Positions 31,360 through 39,682 of a stretch of DNA of 64,000 nt are shown in pieces. A program made the position numbers and the translations under genes. The stretch's first letter is position 1. Each line of letters opens with the position of its first letter. The DNA is from SPDF01 sp963812085. Lineage in GTDB: Bacteria > Gemmatimonadota > Gemmatimonadetes > Gemmatimonadales > GWC2-71-9. The stretch is from positions 310,001-374,000 of the forward strand of contig CAWETL010000009.1 in assembly GCA_963812085.1 (NCBI GenBank), written 5' to 3'. Below the pieces are notes generated by a model. That model did no database searches, was not told where the DNA came from, and saw only the letters and a list, made by a program, of their open reading frames with translations.

Positions 31360-31713
31360 ATGCGCACCGCACTTCTCGCCGTCACGTCGCTCGCCGTCCT
31401 GGCCTGCAGCAGTTCGACCGACAACACCCCACCGCCAAGTTCCGACGTCGCCATCGTGTCGGGCGCGGCCACCAAGGGTGCGTCGGCCTACAACCCGAGT
31501 CCATTCAGCATCAGCCTGGCCAGCCAGACCACCGTGAAGTGGGGCAACAGCGACGGCACCACCCACACCGTGACGGCAGATGGCGCTGCCTTCACCTCCG
31601 GCAACATCGGATCCGGAGGCAGCTTCACCCACACCTTCACGACGGCCGGCACGTACAACTATCACTGCTCGATCCACCCCACGATGACGGGCATCATCAT
31701 CGTCAACCCGTAG
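31360..31713 (+). CDS. Plastocyanin/azurin-like cupredoxin lipoprotein
   Basis: 117 residues. A lipoprotein signal (LAVLAC, Cys about 16) and a Ser/Pro-rich linker are followed by a cupredoxin fold. The copper ligands are visible: His in TTHTV, and Cys, His and Met in YHCSIHPTM. A blue-copper electron carrier at the outer face of a membrane is likely; the partner is unknown. A GGAGG ribosome-binding site precedes the ATG. Confidence 0.88.
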   Translation: MRTALLAVTSLAVLACSSSTDNTPPPSSDVAIVSGAATKGASAYNPSPFSISLASQTTVKWGNSDGTTHTVTADGAAFTSGNIGSGGSFTHTFTTAGTYNYHCSIHPTMTGIIIVNP

Positions 31714-31737
31714 CGGAGCAGGCGCGCGACTCTCTGA

Positions 31738-32562
31738 ATGCCGGAACTCCCCGAGGTCGAAACCATCGTCCGCGACGTCCGGCCCAAGGTCCTGGGCCGG
31801 ACGATTGTGCGTGCGGAGCTGTCGCACACCGATGTCCTGCGCGGCGTCACCCGCCCCACGTTGCTCCGCGGGCTCACCGGCGCGCGGGTCGCGGATGTCT
31901 TCCGCCGCGCCAAGCACGCCGTCTTTGATTTCGGGGAGCGTCGGCTGGTGGTGCAGCCGGGGATGACCGGAGCCCTGCTGATCCACCGCAAGCCGCTGGA
32001 TGAGGACGAGTTGCGCTACGCCGTGCTGCGCGCCACGCTGGACGACGGCCGCCTGCTGGTCTATCGTGACGTGAGGCGCCTTGGGACCCTGCTCTGGCTC
32101 GACGCGCGCGGCTGGGCCCGCTACGACGCCGCCATCGGCCCCGAGCCGCTGGACCGCGCCTTCACCGCCGAGGCGATGCGCGCGGCCGCCGGGCGCACGC
32201 GGCAGGCCATCAAGAAGGCGCTCATGGACCAGCGACTGGTGGCAGGCGTGGGCAACATCTACGCGAACGAGGCGCTCTTCGCCGCGGGGATCGACCCGTC
32301 ACGACCCGCCGACCAGCTTACGCCGGAGGAGTGGGGCGCCCTGCACAGAGAACTCCGCCGGATTCTCGATGCCGCCGTCACGGGCCGCGGGAGCACGGTG
32401 CGCGACTACCGCACCGGCACCGGCGGCGAGGGAAAGTTCCAGCTCTCGTTGCTGGTGTACGGACGCGAGGGAGAGCCGTGCGTGCGGTGCGGGACGCACC
32501 TCGCCGGCACCCACGCCATCGACGCGCGCATCACCGTCTTCTGCCACCGCTGCCAGGCCTGA
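31738..32562 (+). CDS. mutM: Formamidopyrimidine-DNA glycosylase
   Basis: 274 residues. Removes 8-oxoguanine and formamidopyrimidines and cuts the abasic site. The catalytic Pro2-Glu3 in MPELPEVETI is intact. The H2TH region includes the VAGVGNIYANEALF motif, and the C-terminal zinc finger is CVRCGTHL...CHRC. The stop overlaps the next start (TGATG), so it is coupled to a half-length UvrC. Confidence 0.96.
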   Translation: MPELPEVETIVRDVRPKVLGRTIVRAELSHTDVLRGVTRPTLLRGLTGARVADVFRRAKHAVFDFGERRLVVQPGMTGALLIHRKPLDEDELRYAVLRATLDDGRLLVYRDVRRLGTLLWLDARGWARYDAAIGPEPLDRAFTAEAMRAAAGRTRQAIKKALMDQRLVAGVGNIYANEALFAAGIDPSRPADQLTPEEWGALHRELRRILDAAVTGRGSTVRDYRTGTGGEGKFQLSLLVYGREGEPCVRCGTHLAGTHAIDARITVFCHRCQA

Positions 32563-33656
32563 TGTCGACCCTCACCGCGCTGCCGCTGGCCTCCGCCGAT
32601 CTCGGCGCGCTCAAGGAGCGGGTGCGCCTCGTCGCCGAGAACCGGCCCGCGGTGTATCGCTTCCTCGATCCGGCCGGACGGGTACTGTACGTGGGCAAGG
32701 CCAAGCGGCTCCGGGCGCGGATGATGACGTATTTCCGCGCGGAGTTCCCGGAGGACAAGGCGGCGCGTATCCTCCACGCCGCCGGCGACATCACCTGGGA
32801 CTATGTCCACAGCGATTTTGCCGCCTGTCTGGGCGAGTTGCGGATGATCCGCCAGCTGCGGCCTCCCTTCAACGTGACGATGAACCGGACGCGCCGCGCG
32901 GTGTTCGTGAAGATCCTCGACTCGCCGGCGCCCAAGGTCTACACCGGCGCGGCGATCGGCCGGCAGGACGGCCGTGTCTACGGACCCTTCCGCTCCCCCG
33001 CCAGCGTGGCTGACGGCGTCCGCGTGCTGAACGACCTGCTGGGGCTCCGGGACTGCGAGGCCCGGATGCCGATCGTCTTTGCCGACCAGGGCGACCTCTT
33101 CACCGCCGAGGCGCAGGCGGCCTGCCACCGGCACGAGCTGGGGCAGTGCACGGGGCCGTGCGCGGGACTGGTGCGCGAGGAGGACTACCGCCGGCGGGTG
33201 GAGACGGCGGTGGCGTTCCTGGAGGGACGGACGATCCAGCCGATCGACCGGGCGGTGGCGGCGATGCAGGCGGCGGCGCTGGCACAGGACTACGAGCGGG
33301 CGGCCCGGTGGCGCGAGCGCTTCGAGCATCTCGAGTGGCTGCTCGCCGCCGCGGCGAGGTCGCGGGCCGCGGTGGACCTGCTCACGTTCGTCTATCGCGA
33401 TCCGGGCCACTTCGGCGACGACCGCGCCTATCTCGTCCGGCGCGGGACCGTGCGCGCGTGCTTTCCCTACCCCACCACCCCGATCGAGCGGATCGCCTTC
33501 GGCGCGGTGGTGCGAGAAGAACTCGCCCGGGACGAACCGGCGACGGGGCCGCTGCCGGCCGGCGCGATCGACGAGATCCTGCTCCTCATGTCCTGGTTCC
33601 GGGTGCACCCCGAGGCACTCAAGCGGACGACCCCGCTGGGGCAATGGGACGCCTGA
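32562..33656 (+). CDS. GIY-YIG nuclease, half-length UvrC (Cho-like)
   Basis: 364 residues. The N-terminal GIY-YIG domain has VLYVGKAKRLRAR and the Glu/Asn of GELRMIRQLRPPFN. A UvrC-type Cys cluster (DCEAR, AACHRHELGQC, GPCAG), which in UvrC binds iron-sulfur, and a UVR motif region follow. The RNase-H-like endonuclease and helix-hairpin-helix domains of full UvrC are absent, as in E. coli Cho, which makes only the 3' incision. The ATG overlaps the mutM stop. No full-length uvrC is in the window. Confidence 0.85.
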   Translation: MSTLTALPLASADLGALKERVRLVAENRPAVYRFLDPAGRVLYVGKAKRLRARMMTYFRAEFPEDKAARILHAAGDITWDYVHSDFAACLGELRMIRQLRPPFNVTMNRTRRAVFVKILDSPAPKVYTGAAIGRQDGRVYGPFRSPASVADGVRVLNDLLGLRDCEARMPIVFADQGDLFTAEAQAACHRHELGQCTGPCAGLVREEDYRRRVETAVAFLEGRTIQPIDRAVAAMQAAALAQDYERAARWRERFEHLEWLLAAAARSRAAVDLLTFVYRDPGHFGDDRAYLVRRGTVRACFPYPTTPIERIAFGAVVREELARDEPATGPLPAGAIDEILLLMSWFRVHPEALKRTTPLGQWDA

Positions 33657-35908
33657 AGGGCTGCGGCCTCCTCCTCGCGCTCCTCACGGCCACGCGACTG
33701 GCCCCGCTGGCGGCGCAGGCGCCGGAGGATCATCGCAGTCTGCGCGCGTTCCGGGATTCGATACTGGCGATGCGCGACACCACCCTGATCGCCCGGCTGG
33801 CGGAGCAATACGAGCAGGTTTCGGTCAGCCCGGAACAGGAGGCGATGGCTCGAATCCGCGCCGGTCACCTTCGGCTCGCGATCGGCCAGCCCGAACAGGC
33901 AAATGCGGATTTCAGCCGCGCTGTCCGGCTCCAACCCCTCTGGCCGGCGGCGTGGACCGGCGCGGGCGACGCCCGTGCCGCGCTCGGACTCCGGACCTGG
34001 AGCAACAAGGCCAATCTCGGCACGCATCCGGGCGCCGGTGAGTTCCAGAAGGCCGCGGACGACTATGCCAGGGCGTTCGCGCTCGACCCGCGCTTCGTGG
34101 AGGCCGTCGAGAGCGAATTGCGCCTCGCGGTCGAGCGCCGGGACACCGCGCTCCTCGCCGCGGCGACCGGGCGAGCCCGCCGACTCCCTCCTGACGCCGG
34201 CACGCCCTCGTTCTTCCTGGCCCTTTCCCGGGTGGAGTGGCGCATGGGGGATGTCGCCTCCGCCCTCGCCGCACTCCGGTCCGTGCCGGAGAGCGCGATG
34301 ACGCCTGCGATCCGCTATGAACGGGCCCGCGCCGCGCTCGCGCTGGGGCAGCCCCTCGGCGAGCTCGACTACTGGGGCGCCGTCTCGGCCGACGACCCGG
34401 AGATGCTCCTGATGCTGCGTCGCGACATGTCGCTCATCGCCACGCCCTCCGAACTCGGGATGTTCGACGCCGCCGGCGGTGAGGACCGCGTGACGTTTCT
34501 TCACCAGTTCTGGGAGGATCACGCCGGGCTGTGGCTTCGTTCTCCGGGCGAACGGATGCGGGAGCATTACCGGCGTATCGCGTATGCCGACCGCTACTTT
34601 GCCTTCAGCGAGGTCCGGCACACGCACAAGCCCGATGACCTGAACAGCAGCTTCCCGTTCGACTCCATGCTGGACAGCCGGGGTGTGGTGTATGTGCGGA
34701 TGGGGCCACCCGACGTCCGCGTCGCGCCGTTTGCTTGCGGGTACGTCGCGAACGAGACCTGGGGCTACCATCGCGCCGACGATGAGCTGCTGCTCCACTT
34801 TGCCGCGCAGAACAGCATCGGCGACTACGTGCTGGTGCAATCGGTGCAGGACATCAATCACGAAGCCGCACCCCAACCGCTCGCGGCGCTACGCTACTCC
34901 ACTGACCCCGCGACCGATTCGCTGGACGTGATCGGTCAGGAGGACGCCGTGATGGGTGAAATCGCCGGATCGCGGGTCGATCCGCACTGCGGGCACGAAC
35001 TCTGGGAGATGTTGGCCCAGCGGCAGAGCGTCTCGCCCATCTACGCGAAGCTGCTGAGCGCAGGTCCCAATTCCGGAGCGATGTACCTGAACCAATTGGC
35101 GAAGCTCGGCAAGCGGAGCATCAAGACGAGCACCACCACGGACGCGCAGCCTCTCCGCTTCCCCGCTTCCGTCACATCGCAAGTGCTGCCCCTCGCCATC
35201 GGGGCCGTGGCGGGCGGGTCGGGCATACAGATCGCGGTGGCCCTGGTGCAGCCGAGGCACGGAGAGCCCGGTCGGCGTGACACGCTCCGGCTCCGGTTCG
35301 GGGCGTTTGATGCGATGGGGCGCGCCGTGGCCCAATTCGACTCCACGCTGGTCTACGCCCCGCCCCCACGGCGTACCGATGGCGATTCCAGCTACACCGC
35401 CTTCGGCCATTTCTCGACGGCCCTGCCCGCCGGCACCTGGAAATGGACCGCCGCCGTCCAGTCGGGCGATTCCTCCGGGGCGCTCCTCACCTCGCAACTC
35501 ATCACCGTTCCGCTCCACGATGCGACCAGGCTGGCGGTGAGCGACCTCGCCATCGGGGCAAACGGACAATCCGCGCCCTGGCCCGTCGCAGCGGGCGATA
35601 CGGCGTGGCTGACACCACGTCACGGATATGCGGCAGGCACGCCGGTGGGCCTGTACTACGAGGTGTACGGGATCCCGGCGGGGCAGAGCTACCAGACGGA
35701 GGTGACCGCGCGCCACGGGGACGACGGCAAGGGTCCCGGCATCACCCTTGGCTTCGAGGAGAAGAGCACCGGAACGCCGACCCGGCTGGCGCGCACGCTC
35801 AGCCTCAAGACCCTCGAACCGGGCGACTACATCATCGAGGTCCGGGTGACGAATGCCGGTGGGGAGACGGCCGCCTCATCGCGCCCGTTGAGGATTGTGA
35901 GCGAATGA
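33644..35908 (+). CDS. GWxTD-domain protein with TPR-like N-terminal half
   Basis: 754 residues. A signal peptide (cleavage after LAAQ) leads to about 300 residues of helical repeats resembling TPR. A GWxTD domain follows, with the usual core FLHQFWEDHAG, IAYADRYF and SRGVVYVRMGPPDV. The C-terminal part is beta-rich. GWxTD proteins are known from Acidobacteria, Bacteroidota and related phyla, without established function. It is extracytoplasmic. The ATG overlaps the UvrC-like gene by 13 nt. Confidence 0.8.
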   Translation: MGRLKGCGLLLALLTATRLAPLAAQAPEDHRSLRAFRDSILAMRDTTLIARLAEQYEQVSVSPEQEAMARIRAGHLRLAIGQPEQANADFSRAVRLQPLWPAAWTGAGDARAALGLRTWSNKANLGTHPGAGEFQKAADDYARAFALDPRFVEAVESELRLAVERRDTALLAAATGRARRLPPDAGTPSFFLALSRVEWRMGDVASALAALRSVPESAMTPAIRYERARAALALGQPLGELDYWGAVSADDPEMLLMLRRDMSLIATPSELGMFDAAGGEDRVTFLHQFWEDHAGLWLRSPGERMREHYRRIAYADRYFAFSEVRHTHKPDDLNSSFPFDSMLDSRGVVYVRMGPPDVRVAPFACGYVANETWGYHRADDELLLHFAAQNSIGDYVLVQSVQDINHEAAPQPLAALRYSTDPATDSLDVIGQEDAVMGEIAGSRVDPHCGHELWEMLAQRQSVSPIYAKLLSAGPNSGAMYLNQLAKLGKRSIKTSTTTDAQPLRFPASVTSQVLPLAIGAVAGGSGIQIAVALVQPRHGEPGRRDTLRLRFGAFDAMGRAVAQFDSTLVYAPPPRRTDGDSSYTAFGHFSTALPAGTWKWTAAVQSGDSSGALLTSQLITVPLHDATRLAVSDLAIGANGQSAPWPVAAGDTAWLTPRHGYAAGTPVGLYYEVYGIPAGQSYQTEVTARHGDDGKGPGITLGFEEKSTGTPTRLARTLSLKTLEPGDYIIEVRVTNAGGETAASSRPLRIVSE

Positions 35909-35979
35909 TCGTTCCAAGCTGAAACCGCAGCGGGAGCGCTCCGTAGGGGGGTTGTCATCACCCCTTATCCGAGGCTCCC

Positions 35980-36465
35980 ATGTCCCTCCGCGCCGCCGTC
36001 CTGACCGCTGCCGTGCTCGCGGCACCGGTCGTCCTGTTCGCCCAGACACCCGCCAGTTCCGCCACTGCTTCGACCCCTGCCACCGCCTCCGCGGACGCTC
36101 CGCCCGTAGTGCACCCCAGGGTCGGCAATGAGATCGAATTGGGCCGGAAGTACACCCAGTGGTTCTACACGGCGCAATTCGACAGCCTGTGGGCCCACAT
36201 GGGCGAGGATACCCGGAAGGAACTCGGACAGGCGTCGGCCATGGGCGAATGGCTGGACCAGATGTCGTCCCGCGCCGGCGAGGAGACCAAGGTGCTCGAG
36301 GAAAAGGTGGTGATGCGGAATGGCAACCCGCAGTATTGGCGCACCGCGGAATTCTCGATGATGGCGGAGCCGGTCATGCTGCGGTGGGTCATCGTCAACG
36401 GAGAAATCAACGGCGTCGGCATGAACCCGGCGAGCCAGGCCCCGCCGATCGACCCGGTGCAGTAG
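35980..36465 (+). CDS. Small secreted protein, DUF3887-like
   Basis: 161 residues. The signal peptide is LTAAVLAAPVVLFAQ. An Ala/Thr/Ser-rich linker leads to a compact alpha/beta domain (KYTQWFYTAQFDSLWAHMG, WVIVNGEINGVGMNP) that resembles DUF3887/nuclear-transport-factor-2-like folds. No catalytic residues were recognised. It is convergent with yfcE, with 3 nt between the stops. Confidence 0.65.
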   Translation: MSLRAAVLTAAVLAAPVVLFAQTPASSATASTPATASADAPPVVHPRVGNEIELGRKYTQWFYTAQFDSLWAHMGEDTRKELGQASAMGEWLDQMSSRAGEETKVLEEKVVMRNGNPQYWRTAEFSMMAEPVMLRWVIVNGEINGVGMNPASQAPPIDPVQ

Positions 36466-36468
36466 CCG

Positions 36469-36960
36469 CTAGTTCTCTCCCGCCGCGAGCAGGGGCACCA
36501 GGCGAGCCCGCGGCGGGAGCCCCGTTTCCAGCTCCATGATGCCGACCGACGGCGGCAGGGCGAACCGTCGCGCGCCGGCGCCGCCCGGGTTCATGGCCGT
36601 GACCGTGAGGTCCACCGTCACCAGCAGCGGCCGGTGGGTATGTCCGAAGATGAGCACGTCCGCCTCGGGAAACGCCGCATTCAGCGCCTCGGGGGTGGGA
36701 CTGCCGAACTGGTTTCCGTGGGTCACGACGATCCGGCAGCCGTCCAGTTCGAGCTCCGCCACCTGGGGGAGCTTGGCCTTCACGTCCCAGCCGTCGGTGT
36801 TGCCGTAGACCGCCGTCACCGGCGCGAGGGCCTCCAGCTCGGTCAGCAGGTCAAGCGGGCCGATGTCGCCCGCGTGGAGGATGTGGTCCACCTCGCGGAA
36901 GACCTCGAAGACTTCCGGCCTGAGCAGTCCATGGGTATCCGAGATGATGCCCAGCCGCAT
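36469..36960 (-). CDS. yfcE: YfcE/MJ0936-type metallophosphoesterase
   Basis: 163 residues. Calcineurin-like phosphoesterase with the metal motifs ISDTHG, HAGDIG, GNTDGWD and FGHTHRP. Such enzymes hydrolyse phosphodiesters; the natural substrate is unknown. It sits downstream of the ubiX/ubiD cluster, separated by a repeat element, and may form its own unit. Confidence 0.9.
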   Translation of the reverse strand: MRLGIISDTHGLLRPEVFEVFREVDHILHAGDIGPLDLLTELEALAPVTAVYGNTDGWDVKAKLPQVAELELDGCRIVVTHGNQFGSPTPEALNAAFPEADVLIFGHTHRPLLVTVDLTVTAMNPGGAGARRFALPPSVGIMELETGLPPRARLVPLLAAGEN

Positions 36961-36970
36961 TCCGTCCCCT

Positions 36971-37070
36971 CAATGCAAGAAGAAATCACGAAAGCACGAA
37001 AGGACGAAAGCACGATAAACAGCTAACGATATTCCTTCGTGTTTTCGTGTTTTCGTGATTTCGTGCATTC
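36971..37070. repeat. CACGAAAG-type inverted repeat, copy A
   Basis: Left arm 36971-37015 and right arm 37034-37070 are imperfect reverse complements built from 8-bp units close to CACGAAAG. The core GAAATCACGAAA (36982-36993) pairs exactly with TTTCGTGATTTC (37051-37062), and AATGCA pairs with TGCATT at the outer ends. It fills the yfcE-ubiX gap. Confidence 0.8.
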
Positions 37071-37087
37071 AGTGGAGATCCGGAGCC

Positions 37088-37684
37088 TTACTCGGGTCCG
37101 TCCCCGCCCCAGCGCGGCGCGATCTCGATGTCGAGGCCGAGCTGGTCGAGCACCCGCTGCACGACGAAGTCCACCAGCTCGCTGATCTTCGTCGGCCGGT
37201 GGTAGAACCCCGGCGCGGCAGGGATGACGACGCCACCCGCTTCGGTGAGCAGCGTCAGGTTGCGGAGATGTACGAGAGAGAGCGGCGTCTCGCGCGGCAC
37301 CACGACGAGCTTCCGCCGCTCCTTGAGCGCCACGTCGGCGGCGCGTTCCACCAGCGACCGGCTGGAGCCGTGCGCGATGGCCGACACGGTCCCCATCGAG
37401 CAGGGGCAGATGACCATCCCCGCCCACCGGGACGAGCCGGACGCCGGCTTGGCTCCACGGTCAGTGTCGGGATAGGCCGTGACGCTGGTCCAGTCGCCGC
37501 CGGTTGCGTCCCGCAGTTCCTCGAGCGTCGCGATGCCGCACTCCGCCTGGAGCAGCCGCTGCCCGTGGCTTGTCACGATGAGCCAGACCGGCACGCGCCG
37601 GGTGGCCAGGATCTCGAGCAATCGCACGGCGTACGGCGCGCCGGAGGCGCCCGAGATCGCCATCACGATCGGGAGCTGGCTCAC
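37088..37684 (-). CDS. ubiX: Flavin prenyltransferase UbiX
   Basis: 198 residues. Makes prenylated FMN, the cofactor of UbiD-type decarboxylases. Starts at GTG, then VMAISGASGAPYA, the FMN-binding N-terminal motif. SCSMGTVSAIAHGSS-like sequence follows in the middle (read as CPCSMGTVSAIAHG). It overlaps a 49-codon gene by 4 nt and lies downstream of ubiD, a logical partnership. Confidence 0.95.
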   Translation of the reverse strand: MSQLPIVMAISGASGAPYAVRLLEILATRRVPVWLIVTSHGQRLLQAECGIATLEELRDATGGDWTSVTAYPDTDRGAKPASGSSRWAGMVICPCSMGTVSAIAHGSSRSLVERAADVALKERRKLVVVPRETPLSLVHLRNLTLLTEAGGVVIPAAPGFYHRPTKISELVDFVVQRVLDQLGLDIEIAPRWGGDGPE

Positions 37685-37830
37685 CCGCCTCTCCGGTTTC
37701 CCGTCGGCGAACGCACCGGATGCGCCGGCGGCCGTGGCGGTGGCGGCGGGCGCTTCGGGCCAGTCGGCGTGCCTTTCTTGGGAATCCCGGGCTGCTTCGG
37801 CGCCGGAATCAGGCTCTCACGTTCCCTCAT
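37681..37830 (-). CDS. Small Pro-rich basic protein (49 aa), unknown
   Basis: A short reading frame, MRERESLIPAPKQPG followed by Lys/Pro-rich sequence (TPTGPKRPPPPPRPP), with an excellent Shine-Dalgarno site (CGGAGGATCCG just before the ATG). It overlaps the ubiX GTG by 4 nt, so its translation probably couples to ubiX. No known family; it might be a leader peptide for coupling or a short disordered protein. Confidence 0.5.
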   Translation of the reverse strand: MRERESLIPAPKQPGIPKKGTPTGPKRPPPPPRPPAHPVRSPTGNRRGG

Positions 37831-37841
37831 CGGATCCTCCG

Positions 37842-37874
37842 TTCTCGGTCCTCAGTCTTCAGTCTTCGGTCCCG
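37842..37874. repeat. GACTGA-type short tandem repeat
   Basis: On the minus strand CGGGACCGAAGACTGAAGACTGAGGACCGAGAA repeats a 7-8 bp GACTGA(A/G) unit about four times between ubiD and the small gene. It could be a dispersed repeat of this genome. Confidence 0.5.
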
Positions 37875-37878
37875 AATC

Positions 37879-39675
37879 CTACCACCTTCCGCGCTCCCGC
37901 CGCTCGAGCCGGTCGCCGAAGTACTCTCCCCAACGGCGATCCACCAGCCGAATCGTTTCTTCCGGCATGGTCACCGGCGGCGGATAGCCCGGCTTCCAGG
38001 TGGCGTCGATGGCGATGCGCCCCCCGTATACCGGCTTGGCGCCGACGAAGTCCTGGCGCTCGAACATCATGTCCCGCGCCGGGTCGAAGCGCGTGAAGAT
38101 CCCCCAGACGATGTTGCCCTCATCATGGAGGTCCACGTCGTCGCTCACGGCCGCCACGAACTTCACCGGGCCCAGCCCCTCCCACCGGAGCAATCGCTCG
38201 AGCACGTCGCGGGGCTCGCTCCTGACCTGCACCACGACGAAGCCGCCGTCCAGCACCCGGTGCGCCCCGATCCGACGGTCGAAGGTCGAGGGGTCTTCGA
38301 TGGCGGTGGGCGGCGCCTCGGCGGTCACCACCTCGCCGGTCGCGTCGAGCACCAGCTTGCTCCCGACATGCATCTGGAACGAGGTGTAGTCGAGCGTGTC
38401 GAGCGGCGCGATCGGCAACAGCAGCATCCGGTCCTTCGGGTCGAACCGGTGCCAGAGCTCGCGGAGCGTCCGGCCAAACTGCCGCACCGGCACGTCGTCC
38501 CGCACCATCACCACACACTTGGTGAGCGCCAGCTGCCCCGTGCCCAGGAGGTTGAGCGCCGTCTTGAACGACTCGAGCGGGTGCCTCACCCTGACCGACA
38601 CCGTCAAGAGGTTGTGGAAGACGGCATCGTCGCTCGCGAAGAGGTCCACGATGTTGGGATTCACCACCCGGATGAGCGGCCCGATCATCTCGCCGGCGGC
38701 GAGCCCGATCCACTTGTCTTCCTGCGGCGGCTTGCCGACGACGGCCCCGGGATAGATCGCGTTCCGCCGGCGGGTGACCGTCTTCACATGGAACACCGGA
38801 AAGGGCGAGGCCTCCGAATAGTGCCCGTAGTGGTCACCGAAGGGGCCCTCCATCCGACGCTCTCCCGGAGGCACCACCCCTTCCAGCACGAACTCGGCGT
38901 TGGCCGGCACCGGCAGCCTGATGCTCCGCCCGGGCACGAACTCCGTGGCGCGGCCGCGCAGGAACCCCGCAAGTCCCAGTTCGTCGAAATCCTCCGGCAG
39001 CGGCAGGATCGCCGAGAGCATCGTGAGCGGGTCGCCGCCGAGGACGACGGCGGCCTCGAGCGGCTCGCCCCGGCGCTCGGCCTCGTGATAGTGCCCGCGA
39101 CCCCCCTTCATGCTCTGCCAGTGCATGCCGGTCGTGGCCTGGTCGAACACCTGGAGCCGGTAGAGTCCGAAGTTCCGGATCCCGTTGGCGGGGTTGTGCG
39201 TGAGCGTGGGCCCGAAGGTGATGAACGGCCCGCCGTCCCGGGGCCAGCTCCAGAGGTTCGGCAACCGGTCGAGGCGCGGCGCTTCGACGACCTCCTGCAC
39301 GGGAGCCCGTCGCACCATGCGGGGACGGAGGAACCGCGCGCGGAGGAGCGTGGCGCGGAGCTCCCAGAACTTGCCCAGCGACGGGGGGTTGAGCCGCTGA
39401 AAAGTCTCGATCAACTCCCGGCCGATCGCCTCCGGCGGCCGACCCAGGGCCAGCTCCATCCGCCGGGAAGAGCCATAGAGGTTCATGGCCAAGGGGAAAT
39501 CGGCGCCCTTGACCCGTTCGAAGAGCAGCGCGGGCCCGTTCTGCCGGATGACGCGCTGGGTGATCTCGGCGACCTCGAATTTCGGGTCCACCTCGGCGCT
39601 GACGCGAAGGAGTTCGCCGCGCGCCTCGAGGTGGCGTACAAAATCCTGCAGGCCGTCGAAGCGGGGAGCGGTCAC
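37879..39675 (-). CDS. ubiD: UbiD-family decarboxylase
   Basis: 598 residues. prFMN-dependent (de)carboxylase family. The conserved E-x-x-x-R region and the metal/cofactor-binding blocks (GPFGDHYGHYSEASPFPVF, EFVPGRSIRLP) are visible. In quinone synthesis such enzymes decarboxylate the prenylated aromatic acid. It lies 7 nt after ubiA and upstream of the small gene and ubiX. With UbiA and MenG the cluster fits menaquinone synthesis (perhaps the late futalosine steps MqnP/MqnL/MqnM), but this is inferred. Confidence 0.93.
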   Translation of the reverse strand: MTAPRFDGLQDFVRHLEARGELLRVSAEVDPKFEVAEITQRVIRQNGPALLFERVKGADFPLAMNLYGSSRRMELALGRPPEAIGRELIETFQRLNPPSLGKFWELRATLLRARFLRPRMVRRAPVQEVVEAPRLDRLPNLWSWPRDGGPFITFGPTLTHNPANGIRNFGLYRLQVFDQATTGMHWQSMKGGRGHYHEAERRGEPLEAAVVLGGDPLTMLSAILPLPEDFDELGLAGFLRGRATEFVPGRSIRLPVPANAEFVLEGVVPPGERRMEGPFGDHYGHYSEASPFPVFHVKTVTRRRNAIYPGAVVGKPPQEDKWIGLAAGEMIGPLIRVVNPNIVDLFASDDAVFHNLLTVSVRVRHPLESFKTALNLLGTGQLALTKCVVMVRDDVPVRQFGRTLRELWHRFDPKDRMLLLPIAPLDTLDYTSFQMHVGSKLVLDATGEVVTAEAPPTAIEDPSTFDRRIGAHRVLDGGFVVVQVRSEPRDVLERLLRWEGLGPVKFVAAVSDDVDLHDEGNIVWGIFTRFDPARDMMFERQDFVGAKPVYGGRIAIDATWKPGYPPPVTMPEETIRLVDRRWGEYFGDRLERRERGRW

Positions 39676-39682
39676 GGGGCCC

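Noticed and set aside
36971..37070. CRISPR array
   Set aside because: The repeats are 8-bp units forming an inverted repeat with no unique spacers; no cas genes are in the window.
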